From the NCBI GenBank assembly GCA_947452135.1, contig CANGBT010000004.1, positions 1-50,085 of the forward strand: 50,085 nucleotides of DNA. Reading direction: 5' to 3'. The notes under the pieces are model-generated. The model was not told where the DNA came from and did no database searches. It saw only the letters and a list, made by a program, of their open reading frames with translations. This DNA comes from Burkholderiales bacterium (lineage in GTDB: Bacteria > Pseudomonadota > Gammaproteobacteria > Burkholderiales > Burkholderiaceae_C). Shown one piece after another: positions 25,844-32,633 of this stretch (position 1 is its first letter; every line of letters starts with the position of its first letter). A program made the translations under genes and the position numbers.

Positions 25844-26107
25844 TCATGACATCAGTGCCTGCTGTGGTGCAGCACCAAAGCCGGCATCCGCCATGACTGG
25901 CGTCGCACCAGCAGCACCCGCATGCCCCTCGAGGTAGGCCTCGATGCGCTTGCGCTTGTTGCCGGTGGCACCGACGCGAGCCACCAGAGCCTCTTCCAGC
26001 AGGGAGATGGCTTCCTGGTTGACCGAGCGACGGTTTTCGAATGCTTCGCGACCGATCAATTCCTTGATCACGCCGGGCATCTTCTTGATGAACAGATCGA
26101 CATCCAC
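25844..26107 (-). CDS. Small ribbon-helix-helix (Arc-like) DNA-binding protein
   Basis: An 87-residue protein. The segment LFIKKMPGVIKELIGREAFENRRSVNQEAISLLEEALVAR (residues about 5-44) has the strand-helix-helix pattern of the Arc/MetJ family, with NRRSVNQE at the turn into the second helix. Such proteins bind short operator repeats as dimers and are often transcriptional repressors or antitoxins. No toxin gene is adjacent. The start is GTG at 26107, preceded by a strong AAGGAG Shine-Dalgarno 8 bases away. A perfect inverted repeat (26141-26157) just upstream could be its own operator. The C-terminal 40 residues are Ala/Gly-rich and probably flexible. It is followed by the VPLP-tailed protein gene after 116 bp with no clear terminator. 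Confidence 0.75.
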   Translation of the reverse strand: MDVDLFIKKMPGVIKELIGREAFENRRSVNQEAISLLEEALVARVGATGNKRKRIEAYLEGHAGAAGATPVMADAGFGAAPQQALMS

Positions 26108-26140
26108 GCTGGGATCTCCTTGTCAACAGATTTGAGAAAC

Positions 26141-26157
26141 GGTTCCGATGTGGAACC
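26141..26157. promoter_or_regulatory. Candidate operator of the RHH protein
   Basis: GGTTCC-gatgt-GGAACC is a perfect 6-bp inverted repeat with a 5-base spacer, about 35-50 bp upstream of the RHH start codon and just before its Shine-Dalgarno region. Autorepression through such a site is common for RHH proteins. The assignment is inference. Confidence 0.4.
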
Positions 26158-26244
26158 ACGAACTTCGCCAGAAATCACCGCATTGGCGACGTTTGAATGG
26201 TGAATTGGTTGCGTGACGCCGTCGCGAAGGAAGCAGATCGATAA

Positions 26245-26262
26245 CTAGCCCGAAGTGGCTAG
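26245..26262. promoter_or_regulatory. Candidate EpsA/LuxR-type operator (box 2)
   Basis: CTAGCCCGAAGTGGCTAG is an 18-bp imperfect dyad with ACTAGCC/GGCTAGT arms around a 6-base centre. It sits between the divergent RHH gene (138 bp from its start) and the plus-strand gene (183 bp from its start). It has the same CTAG-N10-CTAG layout as the site at 17420-17437. Confidence 0.45.
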
Positions 26263-26444
26263 TCCGCACCCGGATCCGAGGGCTTTCGGCATCTCCGGGA
26301 GGGGTGATTCGGGAGGGCAACCTCACGGGCTCGGGAACGCCGAAGGGGGATGGCATTCGCGCAGGCGACGGCTTGGGGCATGCAGTGTTTCGTCACCGAA
26401 CGTCGCGAGAATTTGGTGACCGAATCCGTTGGAGAACCCTCCGC

Positions 26445-27515
26445 ATGCTCATCGCCGAACGCGCCGCCCGTGCCACTCAGTGGGCACGGCAGGTCACCAG
26501 CCGACCCAGCACCTTCGTGTTCGTGCCCTCGCACGAGAACCAGGGACGCAATTACTTCCAGCCCGAGCTCGAGCAGGAACTGGCGCAACTGCGGGTGGGA
26601 TCGTTTTCACTGCGCCGGCAACACGACAAGCAACCCGTCGATCTGCTGATCTGCACCGCCCATGGCAACGACCTGGCGCCGCAACTGTGGTCGGCGCACC
26701 AGCAACTTGGCCCGCAGTGCATGGTGGCCACGTGGTTCTGGGACAACCATCTGGCACACATTTCCAACCTGCGCACAACGCTGGCGTCGGACTTCGTGTT
26801 TGCAAGCCACGCTTACGCGGCCGGGGGGCTGCTCAACCCGGTGGCTCCGCTGGGATCCCATGTCGCGGCGTGCTCGGCGCAGTGGACACGAGAGCAATCC
26901 ATCAGCGGGTTCGAGGCGTCGATCCACCGTACGCGCAGCGACCGCCTGCTGGTGAACTACGTGGCCTACCCGTCTGCCAGCCGCACGCCGCTGTTGCAGG
27001 CCCTGGAGGCGGCGAATGCGCCCGAGCTCGAAGTGCTTCTCATGCAGCCAGAAGACCGCACGCGCTACTTTTCACTGAGCCCGCCAGCGCGGTTTGCCGA
27101 GTGGGCGCAACACAAGGCCGCCTTGATCCTGCCCATCGACAGGGACCTTTCAACGCGTCTGTTTGATGCGCTGCTGTGCGGTCAGGTGCCGGTGCTGGTG
27201 CGCGGCAGCATGAGCGACCTGGATCAGGTCATCACGCCGGCCGACCAACAAGCGCTGGGCTTCGTGCAGATCGACGCGGCCGACATCGAGAGCATTCGTG
27301 CCGGCGCGGTGCTGGCCGCACGTCGGTGGGATGAACAAGGCGTGGCCGGCGCGCGGCGCAGGCACGAGTACGTGCTGGGCGCGCACATGCTGACCTCGCG
27401 CATCGAGCTCATCTTGAAGTGCCTGTGGGCGCTGGGCACCGGTGAAGCGGCGGTGGCTCACGTGCCGGGTGCCGGCGCGCTGGCTTTGCAACCGACGGGT
27501 GCGACGGGCCGCTGA
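26445..27515 (+). CDS. Glycosyltransferase-like protein, family uncertain
   Basis: A 356-residue protein without a signal peptide, the only credible plus-strand gene in the window. I chose the ATG at 26445 because GGAG lies about 10 bases upstream; the open frame from 26304 includes non-conserved-looking sequence in the control region. The middle has Trp/His/Asp-rich TWFWDNHLAHISN, and the C-terminal half contains DLSTRLFDALLCGQVPVLV, reminiscent of the donor-sugar-binding segment of GT-B or exostosin-like transferases where a Glu/Asp is followed by ALxxGxxPV. It lacks a clear E-X7-E or DXD motif. It may participate in surface-glycan synthesis together with the other transferases here, but this rests on weak motifs and context. 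It converges on epsA, leaving only 10 bp between the stop codons. Confidence 0.6.
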   Translation: MLIAERAARATQWARQVTSRPSTFVFVPSHENQGRNYFQPELEQELAQLRVGSFSLRRQHDKQPVDLLICTAHGNDLAPQLWSAHQQLGPQCMVATWFWDNHLAHISNLRTTLASDFVFASHAYAAGGLLNPVAPLGSHVAACSAQWTREQSISGFEASIHRTRSDRLLVNYVAYPSASRTPLLQALEAANAPELEVLLMQPEDRTRYFSLSPPARFAEWAQHKAALILPIDRDLSTRLFDALLCGQVPVLVRGSMSDLDQVITPADQQALGFVQIDAADIESIRAGAVLAARRWDEQGVAGARRRHEYVLGAHMLTSRIELILKCLWALGTGEAAVAHVPGAGALALQPTGATGR

Positions 27516-27525
27516 ACGGCCCGCA

Positions 27526-28299
27526 TCAATCGGGGGAGAGGATCCCCAGACTCATCGCACGCGCGATGGCGTGGGTGCGGGTGTTCGAGCCGAGCTTGCG
27601 CAAGATCGCCTGGATGTGGTTCTTGATGGTCCAGGGGCTGCAGCTCAGCAACTCGGCAATTTCCTGGTTGGTCTTGCCGGTCTTGATGAGGTTGAGGATT
27701 TCCTGTTGCCGCGGCGTCACGATCTTCCCCGAGCGCGCCACCGTGGGACCACCGGCTTCGCGCTCGGTGGCCAGCACTCGCAAGAAGGCGTTGTGCAGGT
27801 GCGGCACCAGCAGGTCGATGAGATAGCCCAAACGCGTATCGAGCGGACCCGACAGCCGCGAGAACACATAGAACGCCTCGACCTTGCCGCGCGCGCCCGT
27901 CACCAGCTGGGCGGCGAGGTTCTTCATCTCGTTGTCGGCGACCAACTCGAGCATCACCTCATCGGCCTCGCGGCTGGCACCTTGCGGGCAGAAGATCACG
28001 TTGCTGCGGTTGGCTTCGCTGGCGGCAAGCAACAAAGGCATCAGGCCACTGATGGGGTCGGCCACGACGTCGAAATGCTCCTGGCGGAAGTAGCGGCTTG
28101 CGCTGAATCGGTGCACGGCCATGCCGGGGCAGGTGCCGTCTTCGACGCCGCAGATCAGGATCTCGTGCGGGATCAGTGACTGCACGGAGCTCTGGGTCCA
28201 CACGAAAAACTGCTGCCGGCTCATGACGTCCAGCGACGCTTCAACCGCATCGGAGAAGCGCAATCGATCGTCTTCGCACAGCCTGGTAGGGTGATTCAC
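27526..28299 (-). CDS. epsA: EpsA-type LuxR-family transcriptional regulator
   Basis: A 257-residue regulator. The N-terminal part (RLRFSDAVEASLDVMSRQQFF, SLIPHEILICG) matches the family of EpsA regulators found with exopolysaccharide and PEP-CTERM gene clusters in betaproteobacteria. The C-terminus (about 193-255) is a LuxR helix-turn-helix with VTPRQQEILNLIKTGKTNQE and SPWTIKNHIQAILRKLG. It has no autoinducer-binding or receiver domain that I recognise. The start is uncertain: I use GTG at 28299, with AAGG upstream and the conserved region beginning soon after. A second in-frame GTG at 28374 would add 25 residues. A near-perfect palindrome at 28411-28428 lies upstream and may be its own binding site. 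Confidence 0.85.
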   Translation of the reverse strand: MNHPTRLCEDDRLRFSDAVEASLDVMSRQQFFVWTQSSVQSLIPHEILICGVEDGTCPGMAVHRFSASRYFRQEHFDVVADPISGLMPLLLAASEANRSNVIFCPQGASREADEVMLELVADNEMKNLAAQLVTGARGKVEAFYVFSRLSGPLDTRLGYLIDLLVPHLHNAFLRVLATEREAGGPTVARSGKIVTPRQQEILNLIKTGKTNQEIAELLSCSPWTIKNHIQAILRKLGSNTRTHAIARAMSLGILSPD

Positions 28300-28410
28300 G
28301 TTGGAACGGCCTTGTGGACACTCGGGTGACCGGCGCAACCTGCACGCGACCACCGCAAACCCTGAACAGCCCACACCTTAGCCACCGACAGTGACAGTTT
28401 GTCGATAAGA

Positions 28411-28428
28411 CTGATCCGTTCGGATCAT
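28411..28428. promoter_or_regulatory. Candidate EpsA operator upstream of epsA (box 3)
   Basis: CTGATCCGTTCGGATCAT contains the perfect 16-bp palindrome TGATCCG-TT-CGGATCA. It is 112 bp upstream of the chosen epsA start, in the 281-bp gap between epsA and the coiled-coil gene. LuxR-type HTH dimers bind dyads of this size, so autoregulation is plausible. No T-run follows, so it is not an intrinsic terminator. Confidence 0.5.
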
Positions 28429-28580
28429 GGTTCACAAGGTTTCACAGGCTTCGCCACCGAGGCTCGTGCCCAACGTGCCGATGTGCACGTCACAAGCGCA
28501 TGCACAAGCGGCGAACCGGGCCGCAGCAACATCACCTGGATGGCCGAGCCTCAGGTCATCGCCGTATCAAACGCCACCGG

Positions 28581-29414
28581 CTACCACTCGAAGCCATCGA
28601 AGAATGTCCGTATCTTGCCCGCCCAGCGGTCGACCTCAGCTTGCTGGGCTCGCAAGGCCCGCTCGTTGCTCTCTCGCGCGGCGCGCACAGCCGCATCGGG
28701 CTCTGGCGAGGCCACCGCTGCGGGCCGCGCCGCCTCAGCAGCTTTTCGCAAGGCAGCGTCACGGCGAGCCTGTCGCACCGGCCCGTACTGCTGCTCGTCG
28801 AGCACATCGCGCAGCTCTTCCATCTTGTTCTCGACCGTGACACGCGCCAGTTGGGTCACCGGCTCCTTGCCCAATGGCGTGGCCAACGCCGTGGCCGGGT
28901 ACTGGGTCAACAGCATGTGGCCCAGGCGGTAAAGCCTGTCGTTCTTCTCGGTGCACTCGCCCAGGGCCGTGGTGCGCAGCGCGAGCGTCGCTTCCGACTG
29001 GCCCAAGGCCGTACCCGTGCGCCTCAATTGACCCTCGCGCTCGGCCAACGAAGCACTCAGGGCCGACAACTGCGCCTGTGTAGCCGCCAAACTCTCGGCC
29101 AGGGCCGCCTTCTCGTCCAGCGCCGCCTGCAGCGCCTTGTCGCTCTGGCCTTGCCTGTGGGCAGCGGCGGCCGCCTTGCGCTGGGATTCGGTCAATTTGG
29201 CCTGCGCTGCCTTGGACTCCTCGTCCAGGGCCGCGCGTTCTTGCGCCAGCTTGGCCTTTTCTGCCTCGGCGGCACGCAAACGCTGCTGCAGCGCCCTCAC
29301 CTGCTGCTTGTCGCCCTTGTCGTCCTTGTCGGCCGCTGCTGCGGGCACGGCCAGCAGCAACGACGCCACAAGCGCCAGCACCCACTTTGCCTTGCGCACG
29401 TCAGCGGAGCACAT
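28581..29414 (-). CDS. Periplasmic coiled-coil protein at the end of the locus B operon
   Basis: A 277-residue protein. A signal peptide with basic start (MCSADVRKAKWVLALVASLL, ending PAAAA) is followed by a long Ala/Glu/Gln/Lys-rich coiled coil (about 35-150, KQQVRALQQRLRAAEAEKAK and similar heptads). A middle segment with TALGECTEKNDRLYRLGHML follows, then a second charged helical region, ending in RTFFDGFEW. The ATG overlaps the TGA of the porin gene by one base (TGATG), so it is translationally coupled. I do not recognise a named family. Coiled-coil periplasmic proteins also accompany other TonB-ExbBD systems (for example DUF3450 proteins), but this sequence does not look like DUF3450. 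A role as a spacer or adaptor between the motor and the outer-membrane porin is a guess from context. Confidence 0.7.
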   Translation of the reverse strand: MCSADVRKAKWVLALVASLLLAVPAAAADKDDKGDKQQVRALQQRLRAAEAEKAKLAQERAALDEESKAAQAKLTESQRKAAAAAHRQGQSDKALQAALDEKAALAESLAATQAQLSALSASLAEREGQLRRTGTALGQSEATLALRTTALGECTEKNDRLYRLGHMLLTQYPATALATPLGKEPVTQLARVTVENKMEELRDVLDEQQYGPVRQARRDAALRKAAEAARPAAVASPEPDAAVRAARESNERALRAQQAEVDRWAGKIRTFFDGFEW

Positions 29415-31111
29415 CAGAAGCGCGCGTTCAGATCAAGCTGCAGCGTGTCCACGCTGAACTTGGTCGGCCGGGCGACACCGCCCAGGGTCGGAACCATCGA
29501 GTCGACGAGGTCCGACGACATCCAGCGCGCCGACAGCCAGGTGTTCTTCCAGATGCCGTAGTTGCCGGCGAGCGTGAAGCCCTTGTTGTTGGTGCCGCCG
29601 CGTCCGAAGTCCGAGCTGGTGAAGGCATCGAGCACCGCGTCACTGCCCAGGCGGCGGTAGCCCACCGACACGTTCCAGTCCGACGCCTGAGCAATCACCG
29701 GCATGCCGAACTGAGCCTTGACGAGGTAGCCCAGATCGCTGCCGTCGGACACGCTCAAGCCACCCGTTCTGCGCTTGATCTTGCTGCTGCCAAAGTCAAG
29801 GTTGGTCACGACATCACCGGTGAGAACCAGATGGAACGGGCCGTCCAAGGCGAGGTCAAGTGCCGCGGTCAGGTCCAGTTCGCTAAAGCCCGAAGCCAGG
29901 CCCCAGTTGGTGGCCGTGTCGCCCGCCATGTCGCTGTTGATGCGAAACAGCGTGTTGCCGCGCTGGCGATAGCCCGAGCCGTACTCCGAGCGCACCACAT
30001 AGTCACGCACCAGGCTCTTGTCGAGGGTGGTCTCCTTGATGCCTTCGATGCCGCTGTAGTCATACAACGCCACGGCCATCTTCAAGGCGTTGGGTCGGGT
30101 ACCGAACTGCCAGTCCACACCGCCCTGGATCGCCGTCAGACTGCGCTGGCTGGACTGGCCGGGCGCCTTGAACGACAAAGGGAACCATCCGGCGCTGGCA
30201 AAGCCTGACCACTGGCTGTCGAGCGGCATCTTGTAAGAGGCTGCGAAGCCTTCGAAGTTCAGGTCGTCAGCCCACACCAGGTCGGTGCCCATGAAAGGGT
30301 TGGCAAAGCGCCCGCCGCTCAAGCGCAGCCCGCGCAGCGGCTCCAGAGCCACAAAGGCCTTGTCCACCGTCAAGGCGTACTTGTTGAAATAGCCTGGGGT
30401 CTGGTTGCTGCCCGATGCCATGGTCTGGTTGGTCGAGGTCGGCCCGGTCACCCCGCCGGTGGACAAGGTCAGCCCGGCAGTGACCTGTTCGGTGACGGCG
30501 AACTGGAACCCGAGGCGGGCGCGAACACGTGTGCGATCCAGATCTTCGCGGGTGTTGGCATTCGGATCGGCCCAGACGTCGGCCGCACGGGTCAGGTCAC
30601 GCTGTCCTTCGCTGTAGGCCAAGGCCGGGGTGTTGCCGGAGCCTTGCTGGATGGCCTCGCCGCGCAAGCGGATGTCGCCGGAAATCTTCAGCCTGCTACC
30701 GGCTTCGGCCACGCCAGCCGATTCGGTGCCACCCCAGCCACCCGCGCCACTCGCGCCACGCGTGCTGGCCAGAACCTCGGCCGTGATCTGCTCGCGCATC
30801 TGGGTGCGCACGGCCTCAGGCACGTAGGGCACGCGAACGATCTTTTTGCCGTCAGCACCGACATCAGGCGGCGGTGCCGCCGCCAGCTTGGTTTCAGCGG
30901 CGCGCTGCGCGTCACGCATCATGGCATCAGCCTGGTTACGCGACATCACGCCGTTCTTGACCAGGGTGTTGATCAGACTGAGCACCGTGGCACGCAGCTT
31001 TTCGAGGTCCTCGCGCTCCTGCGCTTGAGCGAGCTGGGGGCCGGCCATCAGTGCGGCAATCAGCAAAACCACGAGTCGCGTTTTGGGCAGCGAAAAGGGG
31101 GTGCGTTTCAC
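29414..31111 (-). CDS. Putative outer-membrane porin (Porin_5-like) of locus B
   Basis: A 565-residue protein. A signal peptide ends at MAGPQLAQA. A short coiled-coil region follows (EREDLEKLRATVLSLINTLV), typical of the N-terminus of 'putative porin' family proteins. From about residue 140 (LKISGDIRLRGEAIQ) the sequence alternates in beta-strand fashion to the terminal Phe (LQLDLNARF), as expected for a barrel. I chose GTG at 31111 because GGAAACG lies 6 bases upstream; ATG at 31123 is the alternative and has a poorer ribosome-binding site. It starts 38 bp after tonB2, so the operon combines a TonB motor with its own outer-membrane channel. It lacks an obvious plug domain and so is not a standard TonB-dependent receptor. 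Confidence 0.82.
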   Translation of the reverse strand: MKRTPFSLPKTRLVVLLIAALMAGPQLAQAQEREDLEKLRATVLSLINTLVKNGVMSRNQADAMMRDAQRAAETKLAAAPPPDVGADGKKIVRVPYVPEAVRTQMREQITAEVLASTRGASGAGGWGGTESAGVAEAGSRLKISGDIRLRGEAIQQGSGNTPALAYSEGQRDLTRAADVWADPNANTREDLDRTRVRARLGFQFAVTEQVTAGLTLSTGGVTGPTSTNQTMASGSNQTPGYFNKYALTVDKAFVALEPLRGLRLSGGRFANPFMGTDLVWADDLNFEGFAASYKMPLDSQWSGFASAGWFPLSFKAPGQSSQRSLTAIQGGVDWQFGTRPNALKMAVALYDYSGIEGIKETTLDKSLVRDYVVRSEYGSGYRQRGNTLFRINSDMAGDTATNWGLASGFSELDLTAALDLALDGPFHLVLTGDVVTNLDFGSSKIKRRTGGLSVSDGSDLGYLVKAQFGMPVIAQASDWNVSVGYRRLGSDAVLDAFTSSDFGRGGTNNKGFTLAGNYGIWKNTWLSARWMSSDLVDSMVPTLGGVARPTKFSVDTLQLDLNARF

Positions 31112-31149
31112 GGTCGTTTCCATCCAGGTTGAAAGGGGGTCTGGCAGCG

Positions 31150-31809
31150 TCAGCTGCCGGTGCTGATGCGCAGCCGGAGCGGCTGCGGCATGTTGTTGGG
31201 CAGCGCCTGCGACAGCGCGGGCAGCGATGCCAGGGCTTGCGAGACGGCCTCGTCGGTTTCCTGATCGCCACTGCCACCAGCCAACTCGAAGCGGCTGACG
31301 GCTCCGCTGGCACTGACCCACAGGTGCACGTCCAGGGAATAGCGGCGGCGGCGCAGCGACGCGTTCTTTTTCAGGTAGCGCTGCAGCTCGCCCTTGGCCA
31401 GTTGCAGGTAGTTGGCGTACGGGTCGAACATGCCCGTGCCGGTGCCCGAGCGCTCACCGGTACCGAGCTTGCTCAGGTCCTCGCTGGTGACCTTGCCTGC
31501 GCCGAAGGCACTCGGGCCATTGCCCGCAGCGCCTTCCATCTTCAACTCCGGCGAGGGCGGCGGATCGTCTTGCTTGCGCTCGGGCTGCGCCATCTTGACT
31601 TCCTGCTGTTCCTTGGGCGGGTCCGGTTTTTTTTCGAACTTCGGAGGCGGCGGTGGTGGTGGCGGCGGCGCGGCGGGGGTGATCAGGGCGATCTTCGGAG
31701 CCTTCTTCTTGACGTCCGACTTGCCCATGCCCATGACCCAGTAGGCCCCTGCCACCATGGCGGCCAGCGTCAGGACAGCGACCGCAGCGATCCACCAGCG
31801 CCGGCTCAT
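31150..31809 (-). CDS. tonB: TonB-like energy transducer (locus B)
   Basis: A complete 219-residue TonB-type protein. One N-terminal transmembrane helix (about 5-27) is followed by a proline run (PPPPPPPPP, 48-56) and a Lys/Glu/Pro linker. The C-terminal domain has FDPYANYLQLAKGELQRYLK (about 128-147), RYSLDVHLWVSASGAVSRFE and a final strand PLRLRIS. This domain should contact an outer-membrane partner. The ATG directly abuts the stop of exbD, with no intergenic base, so translation is coupled. It is the counterpart of the truncated protein at 1-520. Which outer-membrane protein it energises is unknown; the porin encoded immediately downstream is the nearest candidate. Confidence 0.9.
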   Translation of the reverse strand: MSRRWWIAAVAVLTLAAMVAGAYWVMGMGKSDVKKKAPKIALITPAAPPPPPPPPPKFEKKPDPPKEQQEVKMAQPERKQDDPPPSPELKMEGAAGNGPSAFGAGKVTSEDLSKLGTGERSGTGTGMFDPYANYLQLAKGELQRYLKKNASLRRRRYSLDVHLWVSASGAVSRFELAGGSGDQETDEAVSQALASLPALSQALPNNMPQPLRLRISTGS

Positions 31810-32214
31810 TCAGCTTCCGATCCGCGCGGTCACCAGACCGACGTTGGTGATGTTCAGGCGTGCCGCCAAGTCGATCAGATCGACCACCATCGCGTAATAC
31901 GCCTGCGGGTCACCCTTGATCACGATCGACGCGGCCGCGTCGCGCGCTCGGGCCTGCTGCAAGCGCTGCTCGAGCTCGGCCATCTCGATGGACGCGCCAT
32001 TGAGCAGCAGCCGGCCGTCGGCCTGGATCTGGATGATCCGCACTTCCTTCTTCTCGGTGGCCGGCTGATTGCTCGGCTTGGGAAGATCGATCTTCAGGCC
32101 CTGCACCGATGCGGTGGTCATCAGGATGAAGATCACCAGCAGCACATAGGCCAGGTCCAACATCGGCGTGACGTTGATCGTGTCGTATGGCTTGGCCTCG
32201 GTTTGGACTTGCAT
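31810..32214 (-). CDS. exbD: ExbD-family motor protein, second copy in locus B
   Basis: A 134-residue ExbD. The N-terminus is MQVQTEAKPYDTINVTPMLD with Asp20 at the conserved proton-pathway position, followed by the transmembrane helix LAYVLLVIFILMTTASVQG and a periplasmic domain with IVIKGDPQAYYAMVVDLIDL. It starts one base after the stop of the preceding exbD and abuts tonB2. Two adjacent ExbD genes with one ExbB occur in some TonB systems, and the two products may form a heterodimer. The periplasmic halves of the two differ clearly while the membrane helices are nearly identical. Confidence 0.92.
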   Translation of the reverse strand: MQVQTEAKPYDTINVTPMLDLAYVLLVIFILMTTASVQGLKIDLPKPSNQPATEKKEVRIIQIQADGRLLLNGASIEMAELEQRLQQARARDAAASIVIKGDPQAYYAMVVDLIDLAARLNITNVGLVTARIGS

Positions 32215-32215
32215 G

Positions 32216-32617
32216 TCAGATCACCCGCCCGGTGACCAGACCGATGTCGGTGATGTCGGTCTTCTTCAGGATCTCCAGCACCTGCATCACCTTCAGGTAC
32301 TGCGCACGGGCGTCGCCCTTGATGACGATGGGCTGCGAGGGGTAAACGGCCTTGAGTTGCTGCAGCCGCGTCTCGAGCTGCTCCATCGTGACCGGATAGG
32401 CGTCGAGATAGACATCGCCCGCCTCGGACACGGTGATCGCCTTGAGGTGCGACTTGGCCAGCGCGGCGCTCATCTGTGCACGCGGCACGCTGACCCGCAC
32501 ACCTTGTACCGAGGCGGTCGTCATGATGATGAAGATCACCAGCAGCACGTACGCCAGATCCAGCATGGGCGTGACGTTGATGTCGTCAAACGGCGCGTTG
32601 TCTTCCTGGACCTGCAC
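32216..32617 (-). CDS. exbD: ExbD-family motor protein, first copy in locus B
   Basis: A 133-residue ExbD with GTG start at 32617 (VQVQEDNAPFDDINVTPMLD). This start places Asp20 exactly as in the two other ExbD proteins, and the open frame further upstream would overlap the exbB2 end. The single transmembrane helix is LAYVLLVIFIIMTTASVQG. The periplasmic region has VTMEQLETRLQQLKAVYPSQ and is closer to the ExbD of locus A (542-946) than to its neighbour. It begins 16 bp after the exbB2 stop. It should form the ExbB-ExbD channel that powers TonB2. Confidence 0.92.
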   Translation of the reverse strand: MQVQEDNAPFDDINVTPMLDLAYVLLVIFIIMTTASVQGVRVSVPRAQMSAALAKSHLKAITVSEAGDVYLDAYPVTMEQLETRLQQLKAVYPSQPIVIKGDARAQYLKVMQVLEILKKTDITDIGLVTGRVI

Positions 32618-32633
32618 GGCTTCGCCCCCGCGC

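Larger units (their letters stand above)
26108..26444. promoter_or_regulatory. Divergent control region between the RHH gene and the plus-strand gene
   Basis: This 337-bp gap separates divergent genes and must hold promoters in both directions, though I cannot fix -35/-10 elements with confidence. It contains the GGTTCC/GGAACC repeat (26141-26157) near the RHH gene and the CTAG-ended dyad (26245-26262) in the middle. No further gene is supported in it. Confidence 0.5.

Noticed and set aside
25728-25847. An in-frame ATG at 25847 overlapping the RHH stop (ATGA) that would extend the VPLP-tailed protein by about 40 residues.
   Set aside because: The extension is Arg/Gly-rich and would bury the clear signal peptide starting at 25727, which has its own Shine-Dalgarno.
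28429-28580. Possible small gene or RNA between the coiled-coil gene and the epsA upstream palindrome, including a plus-strand frame from 28399.
   Set aside because: The plus-strand frame mostly overlaps the coiled-coil gene antisense and has Ser/Arg-rich content without a start signal. No tRNA or RNA-family structure is seen.
28581-29414. Assignment of the periplasmic coiled-coil protein to DUF3450, which accompanies other TonB-ExbBD systems.
   Set aside because: Length and coiled-coil nature are comparable, but I cannot see the characteristic N-terminal pattern of that family, so only a general description is given.
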